DNA of 41,166 nt from the NCBI GenBank assembly GCA_031261635.1, contig JAISJH010000114.1, positions 1 to 41,166 of the forward strand, written 5' to 3'. This document shows, piece after piece, positions 7,304-15,265 of this stretch (within the stretch, counting starts at the first letter, position 1; each line of letters opens with the position of its first letter). Origin of the DNA: Oscillospiraceae bacterium (GTDB lineage Bacteria; Bacillota; Clostridia; Oscillospirales; Oscillospiraceae). The notes beneath the pieces were generated by a model that was not told the origin of the DNA, made no database searches, and was given only the letters and a program-made list of their open reading frames with translations. Both the position numbers and the translations under genes were made by a program.

Positions 7304-7948
7304 ATGTCCAAGATTGCAGAAGTAAAAGCCGCCGTTGAGAACGGCAAAGTCAAAATCGTAGCAGGCCTTGTACAAGAAGCTCTCGACAGCGGAGCAGACG
7401 CCAAACAAATCCTCAACGAGGGTATGATTGACGCGATGGCGGTAGTCGGCGCGAAATTCCAAAAGAATGAAATTTTCGTCCCGGAAATGCTAATCGCGGC
7501 GCGCGCAATGAAAAAGGGTATCGAAGTGCTTCAGCCCGCGCTGAAGGCCGCCGGTTCAGAGCCTGTCGCGAAGCTCATTATCGGCACGGTTGCCGGCGAC
7601 CTGCACGACATCGGCAAGAACCTTGTCGCGATGATGATTGAAGGCGCCGGGTTTGAAGTAACCGACCTCGGCGTTGACGTGCCGAAGGAGAAGTTCGTAG
7701 AGGAACTGAAAGCGCAGCCGGACGTAAAAGTCGTAGCGCTCTCCGCGCTTCTGACGACGACAATGCCCGCGTTGAAAGAGGCCGCCGAGGCAATTCTTGC
7801 GTACAAGAAAGAATCCGGCCGCGACCTCAAAATCATCGTAGGCGGCGCTCCGATTACACAGGCGTTCGCGGACGAAGTGGGCGCGGACGGTTACAGCGAG
7901 GACGCCGCGTCTGCCGCTGAACTGGCAAAGAAAGTCATCGGACTTTAA
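7304..7948 (+). CDS. Cobalamin (corrinoid)-binding protein of a methyltransferase system
   Basis: B12-binding motif DLHDIG (GTVAGDLHDIGKNLV), helical N-terminal cap domain, LSALLTTTM, VGGAPIT. Confidence 0.95.
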   Translation: MSKIAEVKAAVENGKVKIVAGLVQEALDSGADAKQILNEGMIDAMAVVGAKFQKNEIFVPEMLIAARAMKKGIEVLQPALKAAGSEPVAKLIIGTVAGDLHDIGKNLVAMMIEGAGFEVTDLGVDVPKEKFVEELKAQPDVKVVALSALLTTTMPALKEAAEAILAYKKESGRDLKIIVGGAPITQAFADEVGADGYSEDAASAAELAKKVIGL

Positions 7949-7950
7949 TC

Positions 7951-8345
7951 AATTGACAGTTGACAATTGATAATTGACAATTACGGGGGTTTGGACGCTT
8001 GCGCGTTCTTGCCCCCGTTGCTGTTTTTGCGCGGCACCCCCCGCCTCTGCGGAGGCACCCCCCTCTAAAGAGGGGGGCTTTGGTGGGTTGGACGGGGGTA
8101 CGCCGCGCACGGCGCGGGAAACCACCCCCCCGCCTGCGGGCGGTACCCCTCCACAGAGGGGATAGGGTTTGGACGTAGATTGCGTTCTACGGGGGCTTGC
8201 TCTTGCGTAACCCCCGTCTAAACCCTCGTCCCTATCCCCTCTGTGGAGGGGTGCCGCCGCAGCGGCGGGGTGGTTCCCCCGCAGGGCGCACCTCCGTCCA
8301 AACCTACGTAATTATCAATTATCAATTGTCAATTATCAATTGTCA
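7951..8345. repeat. ~395-bp nested imperfect inverted-repeat region bounded by AATTGACAATTGATAATTGACAATTACG-type modules
   Basis: Outer arms 7953-7985 vs 8304-8345; inner arms GGCGGTACCCCTCCACAGAGGGGATAGGGTTTGGACG (about 8140-8175) vs CGTCTAAACCCTCGTCCCTATCCCCTCTGTGGAGGGGTGCCGCC (8215-8262). Confidence 0.8.
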
Positions 8346-8348
8346 TAA

Positions 8349-8380
8349 CGTCTCTGATATTTGATAACTGTAAACTGAAA
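8349..8380 (+). repeat. Repeat B copy upstream of uvrC
   Basis: CGTCTCTGATATTTGATAACTGTAAACTGAA. Confidence 0.85.
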
Positions 8381-8392
8381 AAAATTTCGTGG

Positions 8393-8421
8393 TTGACAAA
8401 CTCGATTAGCTATGTTATAAT
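8393..8421 (+). promoter_or_regulatory. Consensus sigma-A promoter of uvrC
   Basis: TTGACA (8393-8398), exactly 17 bp, TATAAT (8416-8421). Confidence 0.85.
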
Positions 8422-8430
8422 AACAAGGTT

Positions 8431-10260
8431 ATGAAACTGGAGGAACTGCGCCAAGCCGCTCACGAGCTGCCTTTGAAACCCGGGGTTTATTTTATGCGAG
8501 ATAAAACCGGGGATATTATCTACGTGGGCAAAGCTAAACTCCTGCGGAACCGCGTGTCGTCCTACTTCCGCGAAAGCGGTCACGACGACCCTAAAACCCG
8601 CACGCTCGTGTCGCGTATCGACCGCTTTGACATTATCGTCTGCGCCAGCGAATTTGACGCGCTTGTCACGGAATCCACCTTTATTAAACAGCACAAACCG
8701 CGCTATAACATTCTTTTGAAAGACAGCAAGGGCTACCCCTACGCACGGCTTGACCTCGCCGGAGCTAAATACCCGCGCTTTGAGGTTGTCGGTAAGCCGC
8801 TTGACGACGGCGCCTTGTACCTCGGGCCGTATTACTCGCGGCATACGCTGTTTGACGCTATCAATGTGGTTAATCAGGTGCTTCGTCTGCCGCTGTGTTC
8901 GAGTTTTGGCAGGAAAGTTTGTCTGAATTTCCACATTAAGCTCTGCGACGGCTGGTGTACCGGGAACCCCGACGTTAGCGAGTACAAAGCGCGTATGAAA
9001 CAGGCCGTGGCAATTCTCGACGGTCACAGCGGCGACGTTTCCCGGGAAATAGAAAACGAAATGTTTGACGCGGCTGAAAACCTGCGGTTTGAGCGCGCGG
9101 CGCAGCTTCGCGACAGGCTTCGCGCACTCGGGACGCTTGCTAAAAAGCAGCTTCCCGCTCCGGGTATGAAGGCCGATACAGACGCTTTCGCGTTTTACCG
9201 GGGCGAAGCGAAGTCGGCGTTCGCGGTACTGTGTTATTCGGCGCAGAACAGCTCTAGCGGCGCTAAACTCTTAGGCAAAGACTATGACGTTTTCCCGCCG
9301 CCGCAGGAGGAGGACGGAGAGGCGCTCTCGCACTTGCTTCGTGAATACTACATTCAGCGCGGAGTTTGCCCAAAAACTATTCTGCTTCCGTTTGAACTGC
9401 CTGACTGCGAGGAGATTGCGCGGCTGTTCCGCGAAACCTTTGGTCACGCCGTAGATTTAATAGTTCCCAAGAAAGGCGAGAAGCTTGAGCTTATACGGCT
9501 TGCGCGTGATAACGCTTATGAGGAGGTTTTGAGGGCTACTACAACCGTTGAGCGGGCTAATAAAACGCTCGAGTGGCTTCGCGATAACCTTAAACTTTCC
9601 GTTATACCTAACAGGATTGAGGCCTTCGACATTTCGCACACCGCCGGGAACGAAGTCGTTGGCGGTATGGTGGTTTTCAAAAACGCAAGGCCGCTGAAAC
9701 GCGATTACAGACGCTTCAAGATAAAAACCGTCGAGGGTAACGACGATTACCACTCAATGCGCGAGGTTTTACAGCGGCGTCTGGCGCACCTCAATACAGA
9801 GCCGGAACAAAGCGAAGCAGAGGACAAATGGGAGCGGCCGGATTTAATCCTCGTAGACGGCGGAGGGACGCTGGCGAGTATGGCGCGTGAACTCACAGAC
9901 ATTCCGGTATTCGGAATGGTTAAGGATAACCGCCACCGCACACGCGCTCTGGTAAGCCCCGATAATGACGAAATTGGCATTGCGGCGCGTCCTGACGTGT
10001 TCGGGTTTATAGGTAAGGTGCAGGAGGAAACCCACCGCTACGCCGTTGATTACCACCGCTTGCTTAGAAGCAAGAGCATAGAGAAAAGCGAGCTTGACGC
10101 TATACCCGGGATAGGCAAGGCACGTCGTGAGGCGCTGTATAAACATTTCAAGTCGCTTAAAGCTATAGAGGCGGCGACGATTGACGAGCTTAAGGCGGTA
10201 GTGCCTAAAGGTGCCGCTGAAACGGTGTGGAAGCATTTTCACCCGGAGGATACGGCGTAA
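8431..10260 (+). CDS. uvrC: UvrABC system protein C
   Basis: GIY-YIG N-terminus LPLKPGVYFMRDKTGDIIYVGKA, UvrC homology domain (EAFDISH, DGGGTLA), HhH C-terminus (IPGIGKARREALYKHFKS). Confidence 0.97.
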   Translation: MKLEELRQAAHELPLKPGVYFMRDKTGDIIYVGKAKLLRNRVSSYFRESGHDDPKTRTLVSRIDRFDIIVCASEFDALVTESTFIKQHKPRYNILLKDSKGYPYARLDLAGAKYPRFEVVGKPLDDGALYLGPYYSRHTLFDAINVVNQVLRLPLCSSFGRKVCLNFHIKLCDGWCTGNPDVSEYKARMKQAVAILDGHSGDVSREIENEMFDAAENLRFERAAQLRDRLRALGTLAKKQLPAPGMKADTDAFAFYRGEAKSAFAVLCYSAQNSSSGAKLLGKDYDVFPPPQEEDGEALSHLLREYYIQRGVCPKTILLPFELPDCEEIARLFRETFGHAVDLIVPKKGEKLELIRLARDNAYEEVLRATTTVERANKTLEWLRDNLKLSVIPNRIEAFDISHTAGNEVVGGMVVFKNARPLKRDYRRFKIKTVEGNDDYHSMREVLQRRLAHLNTEPEQSEAEDKWERPDLILVDGGGTLASMARELTDIPVFGMVKDNRHRTRALVSPDNDEIGIAARPDVFGFIGKVQEETHRYAVDYHRLLRSKSIEKSELDAIPGIGKARREALYKHFKSLKAIEAATIDELKAVVPKGAAETVWKHFHPEDTA

Positions 10261-10280
10261 ATGTACGTAGAGCTACGTAG

Positions 10281-10369
10281 GGGACGATGCCCACATCGTC
10301 CCGCCGGATTTTTCCGTTTTGCGTGATACGTACCTTGTGTAATTCTCGGGGCGATGTGGGCATCGCCCC
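10281..10369. repeat. Pair of inverted hairpins GGGACGATGCCCACATCGTCCC (10281-10302) and GGGGCGATGTGGGCATCGCCCC (10348-10369)
   Basis: Palindromes that are also inverted relative to each other, flanked by GTAG.../...CTAC. Confidence 0.85.
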
Positions 10370-10444
10370 CTACAGAGCGGCGCAAAACCAAATCTACACC
10401 CGTAATTATTCATTATTAACTATTCATTGAAAGTAAGAGAGCGT

Positions 10445-10999
10445 ATGAGAATTATCAGCGGCACATTCAGGGGGCGCAAGCTCAGAACCCCGCTTGGGGA
10501 CGGGATACGTCCTACCGGCGATAAAGTCAAGGAGAGTATTTTTAATATACTCCAGTTTGACATAGAGGGGCGGCGTGTTCTTGACCTCTTTGCCGGGACG
10601 GGGCAGCTCGGTATCGAGGCCTTAAGCCGGGGAGCGGCGTCAGTTACCTTTGTCGACAGCTCGCAGGACGCCGTTAACCTTGTGCGTGAGAATGTCGGGC
10701 TTTTGCGCTTGCCGGACGAGAGCGTTAAAAAGATTTTTGCCGGAGACGCAATTTCCTACTTGCAAAAAGACGAAAAATTTGATATTATATTGCTTGACCC
10801 GCCTTTCGCGTCGGATTTGGTTTTCAAGGCAGTTGACATAGTCGTCAAAAAGGAAAAGCTCGAAATCGGCGGCGTTATGGTCTGCGAAACCGACAGCGCA
10901 AGACTTAAAGAGTTGCAAGAAAACGCATACCCCGGCTATACTGAAAAACGCTATAAATACGGCAAGACCTCGCTCTTAGTATATAGCCGTGAGGAGTAA
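10445..10999 (+). CDS. rsmD: 16S rRNA (guanine(966)-N(2))-methyltransferase RsmD
   Basis: MRIISGTFRGRKLRTP, DLFAGTGQLGIEALSRGA, LLDPPF; ATG 10445 preferred to the upstream TTG 10427. Confidence 0.93.
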   Translation: MRIISGTFRGRKLRTPLGDGIRPTGDKVKESIFNILQFDIEGRRVLDLFAGTGQLGIEALSRGAASVTFVDSSQDAVNLVRENVGLLRLPDESVKKIFAGDAISYLQKDEKFDIILLDPPFASDLVFKAVDIVVKKEKLEIGGVMVCETDSARLKELQENAYPGYTEKRYKYGKTSLLVYSREE

Positions 11000-11005
11000 G
11001 CAATT

Positions 11006-11509
11006 ATGGGAACTGCAATCTACAGCGGGAGCTTCGACCCTATAACGCTCGGTCATCTTAACATAATCAAGCGGGCGCGGATAATCTTTCCTAAGATAAT
11101 CGTCTGCGTAACGGTTAACGCCGGGAAATCGCCGCTGTTTAGCCTTGACGAGCGGATTGAGCAGGTCACGCAGGTCATTTCCAAATTCCCGAACGTCGAG
11201 GTAGCCGTCTGCGACACGCTTATTGCGGAGTTTGCGCGGAAACACGCCGCAGGGGTTATTATACGCGGACTGCGCGCCCTGTCCGATTACGAACGCGAGT
11301 TCAGTATGGCGCTTGTAAATAAAAAACTCAATCCCGATTTGGAAACGTTTTTCCTTGCCGCCGACGAAAAGTATATGTACCACAGTTCAAGCGGCGTTAA
11401 GGAACTCGCTCACTTCGGCGCGGATTTATCGGGCTGGTGTCCGCGTGAGATAATTAAGCCGCTTCAGGCGCGAATGAAGCAAATAACTGCCGGGGGTATT
11501 GCCAGATGA
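11006..11509 (+). CDS. coaD: Pantetheine-phosphate adenylyltransferase
   Basis: YSGSFDPITLGHLNIIKRA, IIRGLRALSDYEREFSMALVNKKL, SSGVKELA. Confidence 0.96.
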   Translation: MGTAIYSGSFDPITLGHLNIIKRARIIFPKIIVCVTVNAGKSPLFSLDERIEQVTQVISKFPNVEVAVCDTLIAEFARKHAAGVIIRGLRALSDYEREFSMALVNKKLNPDLETFFLAADEKYMYHSSSGVKELAHFGADLSGWCPREIIKPLQARMKQITAGGIAR

Positions 11510-11988
11510 ATAAGGACATAATGGAGCTTTTGGAGGCGGTGTCAGAATCCCTCAACCGCTCACGAAAGGTGCCGTTTGCCGACGACCTGTACTTTGTGCC
11601 TAAGGGCGAGATTATTGACATCATCGCGGAGATTAAATCTAATTTCCCGCGTGAGGTCAGTTCCGCAAAGCAAATCGTTGATAACGCTAACGAATACGTG
11701 CGTAAGGCAAAAGAGGACGGAGCGCGTATTATTGAGGCCGCGAACGCGCGCGCCGAGCGGCTTGTGCAGAACGAGGAGATTGTCCTCCTCGCGCGGCAAA
11801 AGGAGCGCGAGATTGCCGAACGCACAAGGGTTCGCGCAAACGAGATAATGTCAAAGGCTAATCAGGCGGCGAACGAAATCCAGCACCAGGCGAACGTGTA
11901 CCTCGAAAACGCCCTGCGTAAAGCCGAGGAGGCGCTCGCTACGTCGGTAACGGAAGTTCGCTCGGCGCGTCAGTCTCTGCGGCGGTAG
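11506..11988 (+). CDS. Small coiled-coil protein (ATPase-like/ATP synthase b-like helical protein) coupled to coaD
   Basis: ATGA overlap with coaD stop; long charged helix with A/E/R-rich heptads. Confidence 0.75.
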   Translation: MNKDIMELLEAVSESLNRSRKVPFADDLYFVPKGEIIDIIAEIKSNFPREVSSAKQIVDNANEYVRKAKEDGARIIEAANARAERLVQNEEIVLLARQKEREIAERTRVRANEIMSKANQAANEIQHQANVYLENALRKAEEALATSVTEVRSARQSLRR

Positions 11989-12115
11989 TTAAAACCCGGT
12001 ACGGCGACTATTCCCGCTAACTTGCGGCTCTCCCCTGCCCCGCCGCGTTTGCCTTACACATTAACACATACACATTCAACACATATAAAATATAACTCAC
12101 AAGAGGAGATTACCA

Positions 12116-14332
12116 ATGCGGAAAAGTGCACTCACTATCGGCGGCTTGCTGCTGATAATCGCGATTTTGGTCTTTACGTCATTCTTCGGGCTCGATATTT
12201 TAGGCTTCAAACTGCCCTCGCTTGAACGCGGGGTTAAGTTCGGGCTTGACCTCGTAGGCGGTTCTGAAATCACCTACGAAGCGGAAATACCCGACGGTAC
12301 GGACGCTGTAACAATCTCAAACGGTATCGACACCGCTATCACGATGCTTCGTCAGCGTTTGAACTCACTCGGTTATACCGAAGCCAACGTTTACAAATAC
12401 GGTGAAAAACGTATCGTTCTCGAAGTTCCGAACGTTTCAGACCCCGAGCAGGCTGTGCAAATGCTCGGCACCACAGCTGTCGTGCAGTTCCGCGACTGGC
12501 AGGGTAACGTTATACTCGACGGTAAGGATATTCAGTCTGCCGACGCGGTTTACGGCGACCTTGAGGGCGGCACTAAGGGCTATATAGTCCAGATGAAGCT
12601 TACCGCCGAGGGGACAAATAAGTTCCGCGAGGGTACTAAGAGCGCCGCCGCGCAGGCAGGTAGCGGCAATAACTTCGTCGCGATTTATCTTGACGAGGAG
12701 GAAATCTCGCGCCCTTCCGTCGAAGCGAAATACGCGACTACCGGTATTGATACCGATTCTCCGGTTATAACGCTCGGCAGCAACGACGCGGCTTACGCGA
12801 AGTATCTCGCGGAGATTATCAAGGCGGGTCAGTTGCCCTTCGCCCTGCGTGAGAGCCGCTTGCAAGCCGTGGGAGCGCAGCTCGGTGAAAAATCGCTCGA
12901 TTACGCTATGCTCGCGGGTGTAATCGGTATTATCCTCGTTATGATTTATATGGTGATTATTTACCGTCTGCCGGGGTTAATCGCGGACTTTTCGCTTATA
13001 CTCTATATCGCGCTGTTCCTGACGGTTATGTCTAAGATTGGGATAAACCTTACGCTTCCGGGCATTGCGGGTATTGTCCTTACCGCAGGTATGGCGGTTG
13101 ACGCGAACGTCATTATCTACGAGCGGCTCAGGGAGGAGCTTGCGGCGGGACGAACGCTTCGCGCCGCTATCGACGCGGGTTTTAACAGAGCCTTTACGGC
13201 TATACTCGACTCTAACATCACGACCCTTATCGCGGCTTCTGTACTGCTGTGGCAGGGTACGGGAACAATTCTCGGCTTCGCAAAAACCCTCTTTGCCGGA
13301 GTAGTTCTCTCTATGCTCGTAATGCTGCTCGTCCCGCGCCTGCTGCTTCGCACCTTAGCTGAGATGGGTATTCGCAAGACATCGCTGTACAGCTCGCCGT
13401 ATAAGCCCTATGAATCCGGCGAGAACGCTAAGTTTTCCTTTACAAGTAAGTTCAAGTTCTTCGGCACAATCTCTATTGTCATTTCCGCTGTGGCTATCAT
13501 CGGTCTACTGCTGTTGCCCTTTGGAAAGATAGTCTTTAACCTTGACCACGACTTCGTAGGCGGCGTTACTATGGACTTCGAGCTGAACCGGGAAATCACG
13601 CCGGAAGTCGCTGATAACGTCGGGAAAATCGTAACTGAAATAGCCGGGTTCGCTCCCGCGACCGTTACAAAGAGCGGCAACGGCGGTACGATTGTATCAA
13701 TCAAGATGAACGAGATTCCGACTGAAACGCGCGAAATCGTGTTCAACACGGTTAACGAAGCCTACGGCGGCAACGCGTCAATTGTTTCGAGCGACTTCGT
13801 TTCCGCGAGCGTCGGACGCGATATCACGCGGAGCGCCTTCCTCGCGACGAGCCTCGCGGCCTTCCTGATACTGATTTATATAGCGTTCAGGTTTGAGCTT
13901 CGCTCGGGTATTGCCGCGATTATCGCCCTGCTTCACGACGTTATGGTAATGCTGACCTGCTATGTTTTATTCCAAATCCCGATGAATATGAATTTTATAG
14001 CGGCAATGCTGACCGTTATCGGTTATTCGATTAACGCGACAATCATCATCTTTGACCGTATACGCGAAAATAATAAGCGGCTCGCCGGTACGGCGACATT
14101 CGCGGTGCTTGTTGACCGCAGTGTATTCCAGACCCTGCGCCGCTCGGTAGGTACGACGCTGACGACGCTTCTGCCCCTGTTGCTGATAATAATTCTGGGT
14201 GTGGACAGCGTTCGGAACTTCGGTATCCCGATTGCGATAGGTATAACAACGGGTTGCTACAGCTCAATATTTATCTCGGGTCCGCTGTGGAACGCGCTGA
14301 GGAAAAAAGATGCGAAAAAGCTGAAAGCGTAG
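12116..14332 (+). CDS. secDF: Fused protein translocase subunits SecD-SecF
   Basis: SecD motif (GLDLVGGSEITYEAE), GMAVDANVIIYERLREEL, then SecF half (DFVGGVTMDFEL, YSINATIIIFDRIREN). Confidence 0.95.
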   Translation: MRKSALTIGGLLLIIAILVFTSFFGLDILGFKLPSLERGVKFGLDLVGGSEITYEAEIPDGTDAVTISNGIDTAITMLRQRLNSLGYTEANVYKYGEKRIVLEVPNVSDPEQAVQMLGTTAVVQFRDWQGNVILDGKDIQSADAVYGDLEGGTKGYIVQMKLTAEGTNKFREGTKSAAAQAGSGNNFVAIYLDEEEISRPSVEAKYATTGIDTDSPVITLGSNDAAYAKYLAEIIKAGQLPFALRESRLQAVGAQLGEKSLDYAMLAGVIGIILVMIYMVIIYRLPGLIADFSLILYIALFLTVMSKIGINLTLPGIAGIVLTAGMAVDANVIIYERLREELAAGRTLRAAIDAGFNRAFTAILDSNITTLIAASVLLWQGTGTILGFAKTLFAGVVLSMLVMLLVPRLLLRTLAEMGIRKTSLYSSPYKPYESGENAKFSFTSKFKFFGTISIVISAVAIIGLLLLPFGKIVFNLDHDFVGGVTMDFELNREITPEVADNVGKIVTEIAGFAPATVTKSGNGGTIVSIKMNEIPTETREIVFNTVNEAYGGNASIVSSDFVSASVGRDITRSAFLATSLAAFLILIYIAFRFELRSGIAAIIALLHDVMVMLTCYVLFQIPMNMNFIAAMLTVIGYSINATIIIFDRIRENNKRLAGTATFAVLVDRSVFQTLRRSVGTTLTTLLPLLLIIILGVDSVRNFGIPIAIGITTGCYSSIFISGPLWNALRKKDAKKLKA

Positions 14333-14350
14333 TATTTGTAAACGTTTGTT

Positions 14351-14381
14351 GGGGCGGGTGTGATGACCCGCCCCTTTTTTT
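14351..14381 (+). terminator. Rho-independent terminator after secDF
   Basis: GGGGCGGGT-GTGATG-ACCCGCCCC followed by T7. Confidence 0.85.
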
Positions 14382-14431
14382 GGGGCTTGTACGGCTTGAA
14401 TGGATTGGCAAATTTACGTTGCGGCTTGTAG

Positions 14432-14451
14432 GGGCGGGGCTTGCCCCGCCC
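14432..14451. repeat. Hairpin GGGCGGGGC-TT-GCCCCGCCC
   Basis: Perfect 9-bp arms; preceded by TTACGTTGCGGCTTGTAGGGGC, which recurs near 40785-40810. Confidence 0.8.
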
Positions 14452-14603
14452 GGTTGTCCAATTGATTTATAACCATAGCAACCGGGCAAGGCGTGCAATA
14501 TTATTTTTACACTCGTAGCTTGAAAAACCGCTTGCGTTATACGATAAAACGTTGTATAATAATTCAATAACAAGGTAAATAAAAAGGCAACAGTTCAAGA
14601 GTT

Positions 14604-14763
14604 CGTCATTGCGAGCCGCGGGACGCTTGCGATACGTAGAATGTTTAGCGGCGAAGCAATCCAGTGCCGCAGTCCGCAGATACGTATGTTTTGCTCCCGG
14701 CACTGGATTGCCGCGCGCCTATACGCCCTACGTATCGCAAGTGCGGCGGCGCTCGCAATGACG
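14604..14763. repeat. MITE-like element A, copy 3 (full)
   Basis: CGTCATTGCGAGC (14604-14616)/GCTCGCAATGACG (14751-14763) terminal inverted repeat with inner GCAATCCAGTGCCG/CGGCACTGGATTGC. Confidence 0.9.
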
Positions 14764-14901
14764 GGCGGGGGCAAGCCCCGCCCCCGCGCATTGCGCGGAC
14801 GGTTGCTCTGCACCCTCCTCGTCACCCCAACTGCCCCGCCACCGTAATTGATATATTTTATTTGATAACTGTAATTTGTCAAAGGCAACGGTTTAAGAGT
14901 T

Positions 14902-14970
14902 CGTCATTGCGAGCCGCGGGACGCTTGCGATACGTAGAATGTTTAGCGGCGAAGCAATCCAGTGCCGCAG
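14902..14970. repeat. MITE-like element A, copy 4 (left half only, identical to left half of copy 3)
   Basis: 69 bp read as identical to 14604-14672. Confidence 0.9.
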
Positions 14971-14974
14971 TTTA

Positions 14975-15012
14975 GTCAGATAACAGTTATCAAATATCAG
15001 ATATCAGAGACG
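14975..15012 (-). repeat. Repeat B copy, reverse orientation
   Basis: CAGATAACAGTTATCAAATATCAGATATCAGAGACG. Confidence 0.85.
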
Positions 15013-15073
15013 AGGTTTGGACGTTGGTAGCTGGGGGGCGGGGGTTGCGTGTACACTGCGAAGGTTAAGAGTC

Positions 15074-15170
15074 CGTCATTGCGAGCGCCGCCGCACTTGC
15101 GATACGTAGGACGTTTAGGCGCGAAGCAATCCAGTGCCGGGAGCGTAACATACGTATCTGCGGACTGCGG
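15074..15170. repeat. MITE-like element A, copy 5 (half element, inverted relative to copy 3)
   Basis: CCGTCATTGCGAGCGCCGCCGCACTTGCGATACGTAGG... corresponds to rc of right half of copy 3; ends at the element centre CTGCGGACTGCGG. Confidence 0.88.
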
Positions 15171-15194
15171 GTATTTGATATTTGATAACTGTTA
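15171..15194 (+). repeat. Repeat B copy (partial) upstream of the SDR promoter
   Basis: GTATTTGATATTTGATAACTGTTA. Confidence 0.8.
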
Positions 15195-15204
15195 TTTTTA
15201 TTGT

Positions 15205-15233
15205 TTGACATTCGTTTCTTTTTGTGTTATAAT
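15205..15233 (+). promoter_or_regulatory. Consensus sigma-A promoter of the SDR-MATE operon
   Basis: TTGACA-N17-TATAAT. Confidence 0.85.
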
Positions 15234-15265
15234 ATAGAAAAACACATATAGGAGGGAAACATCTT

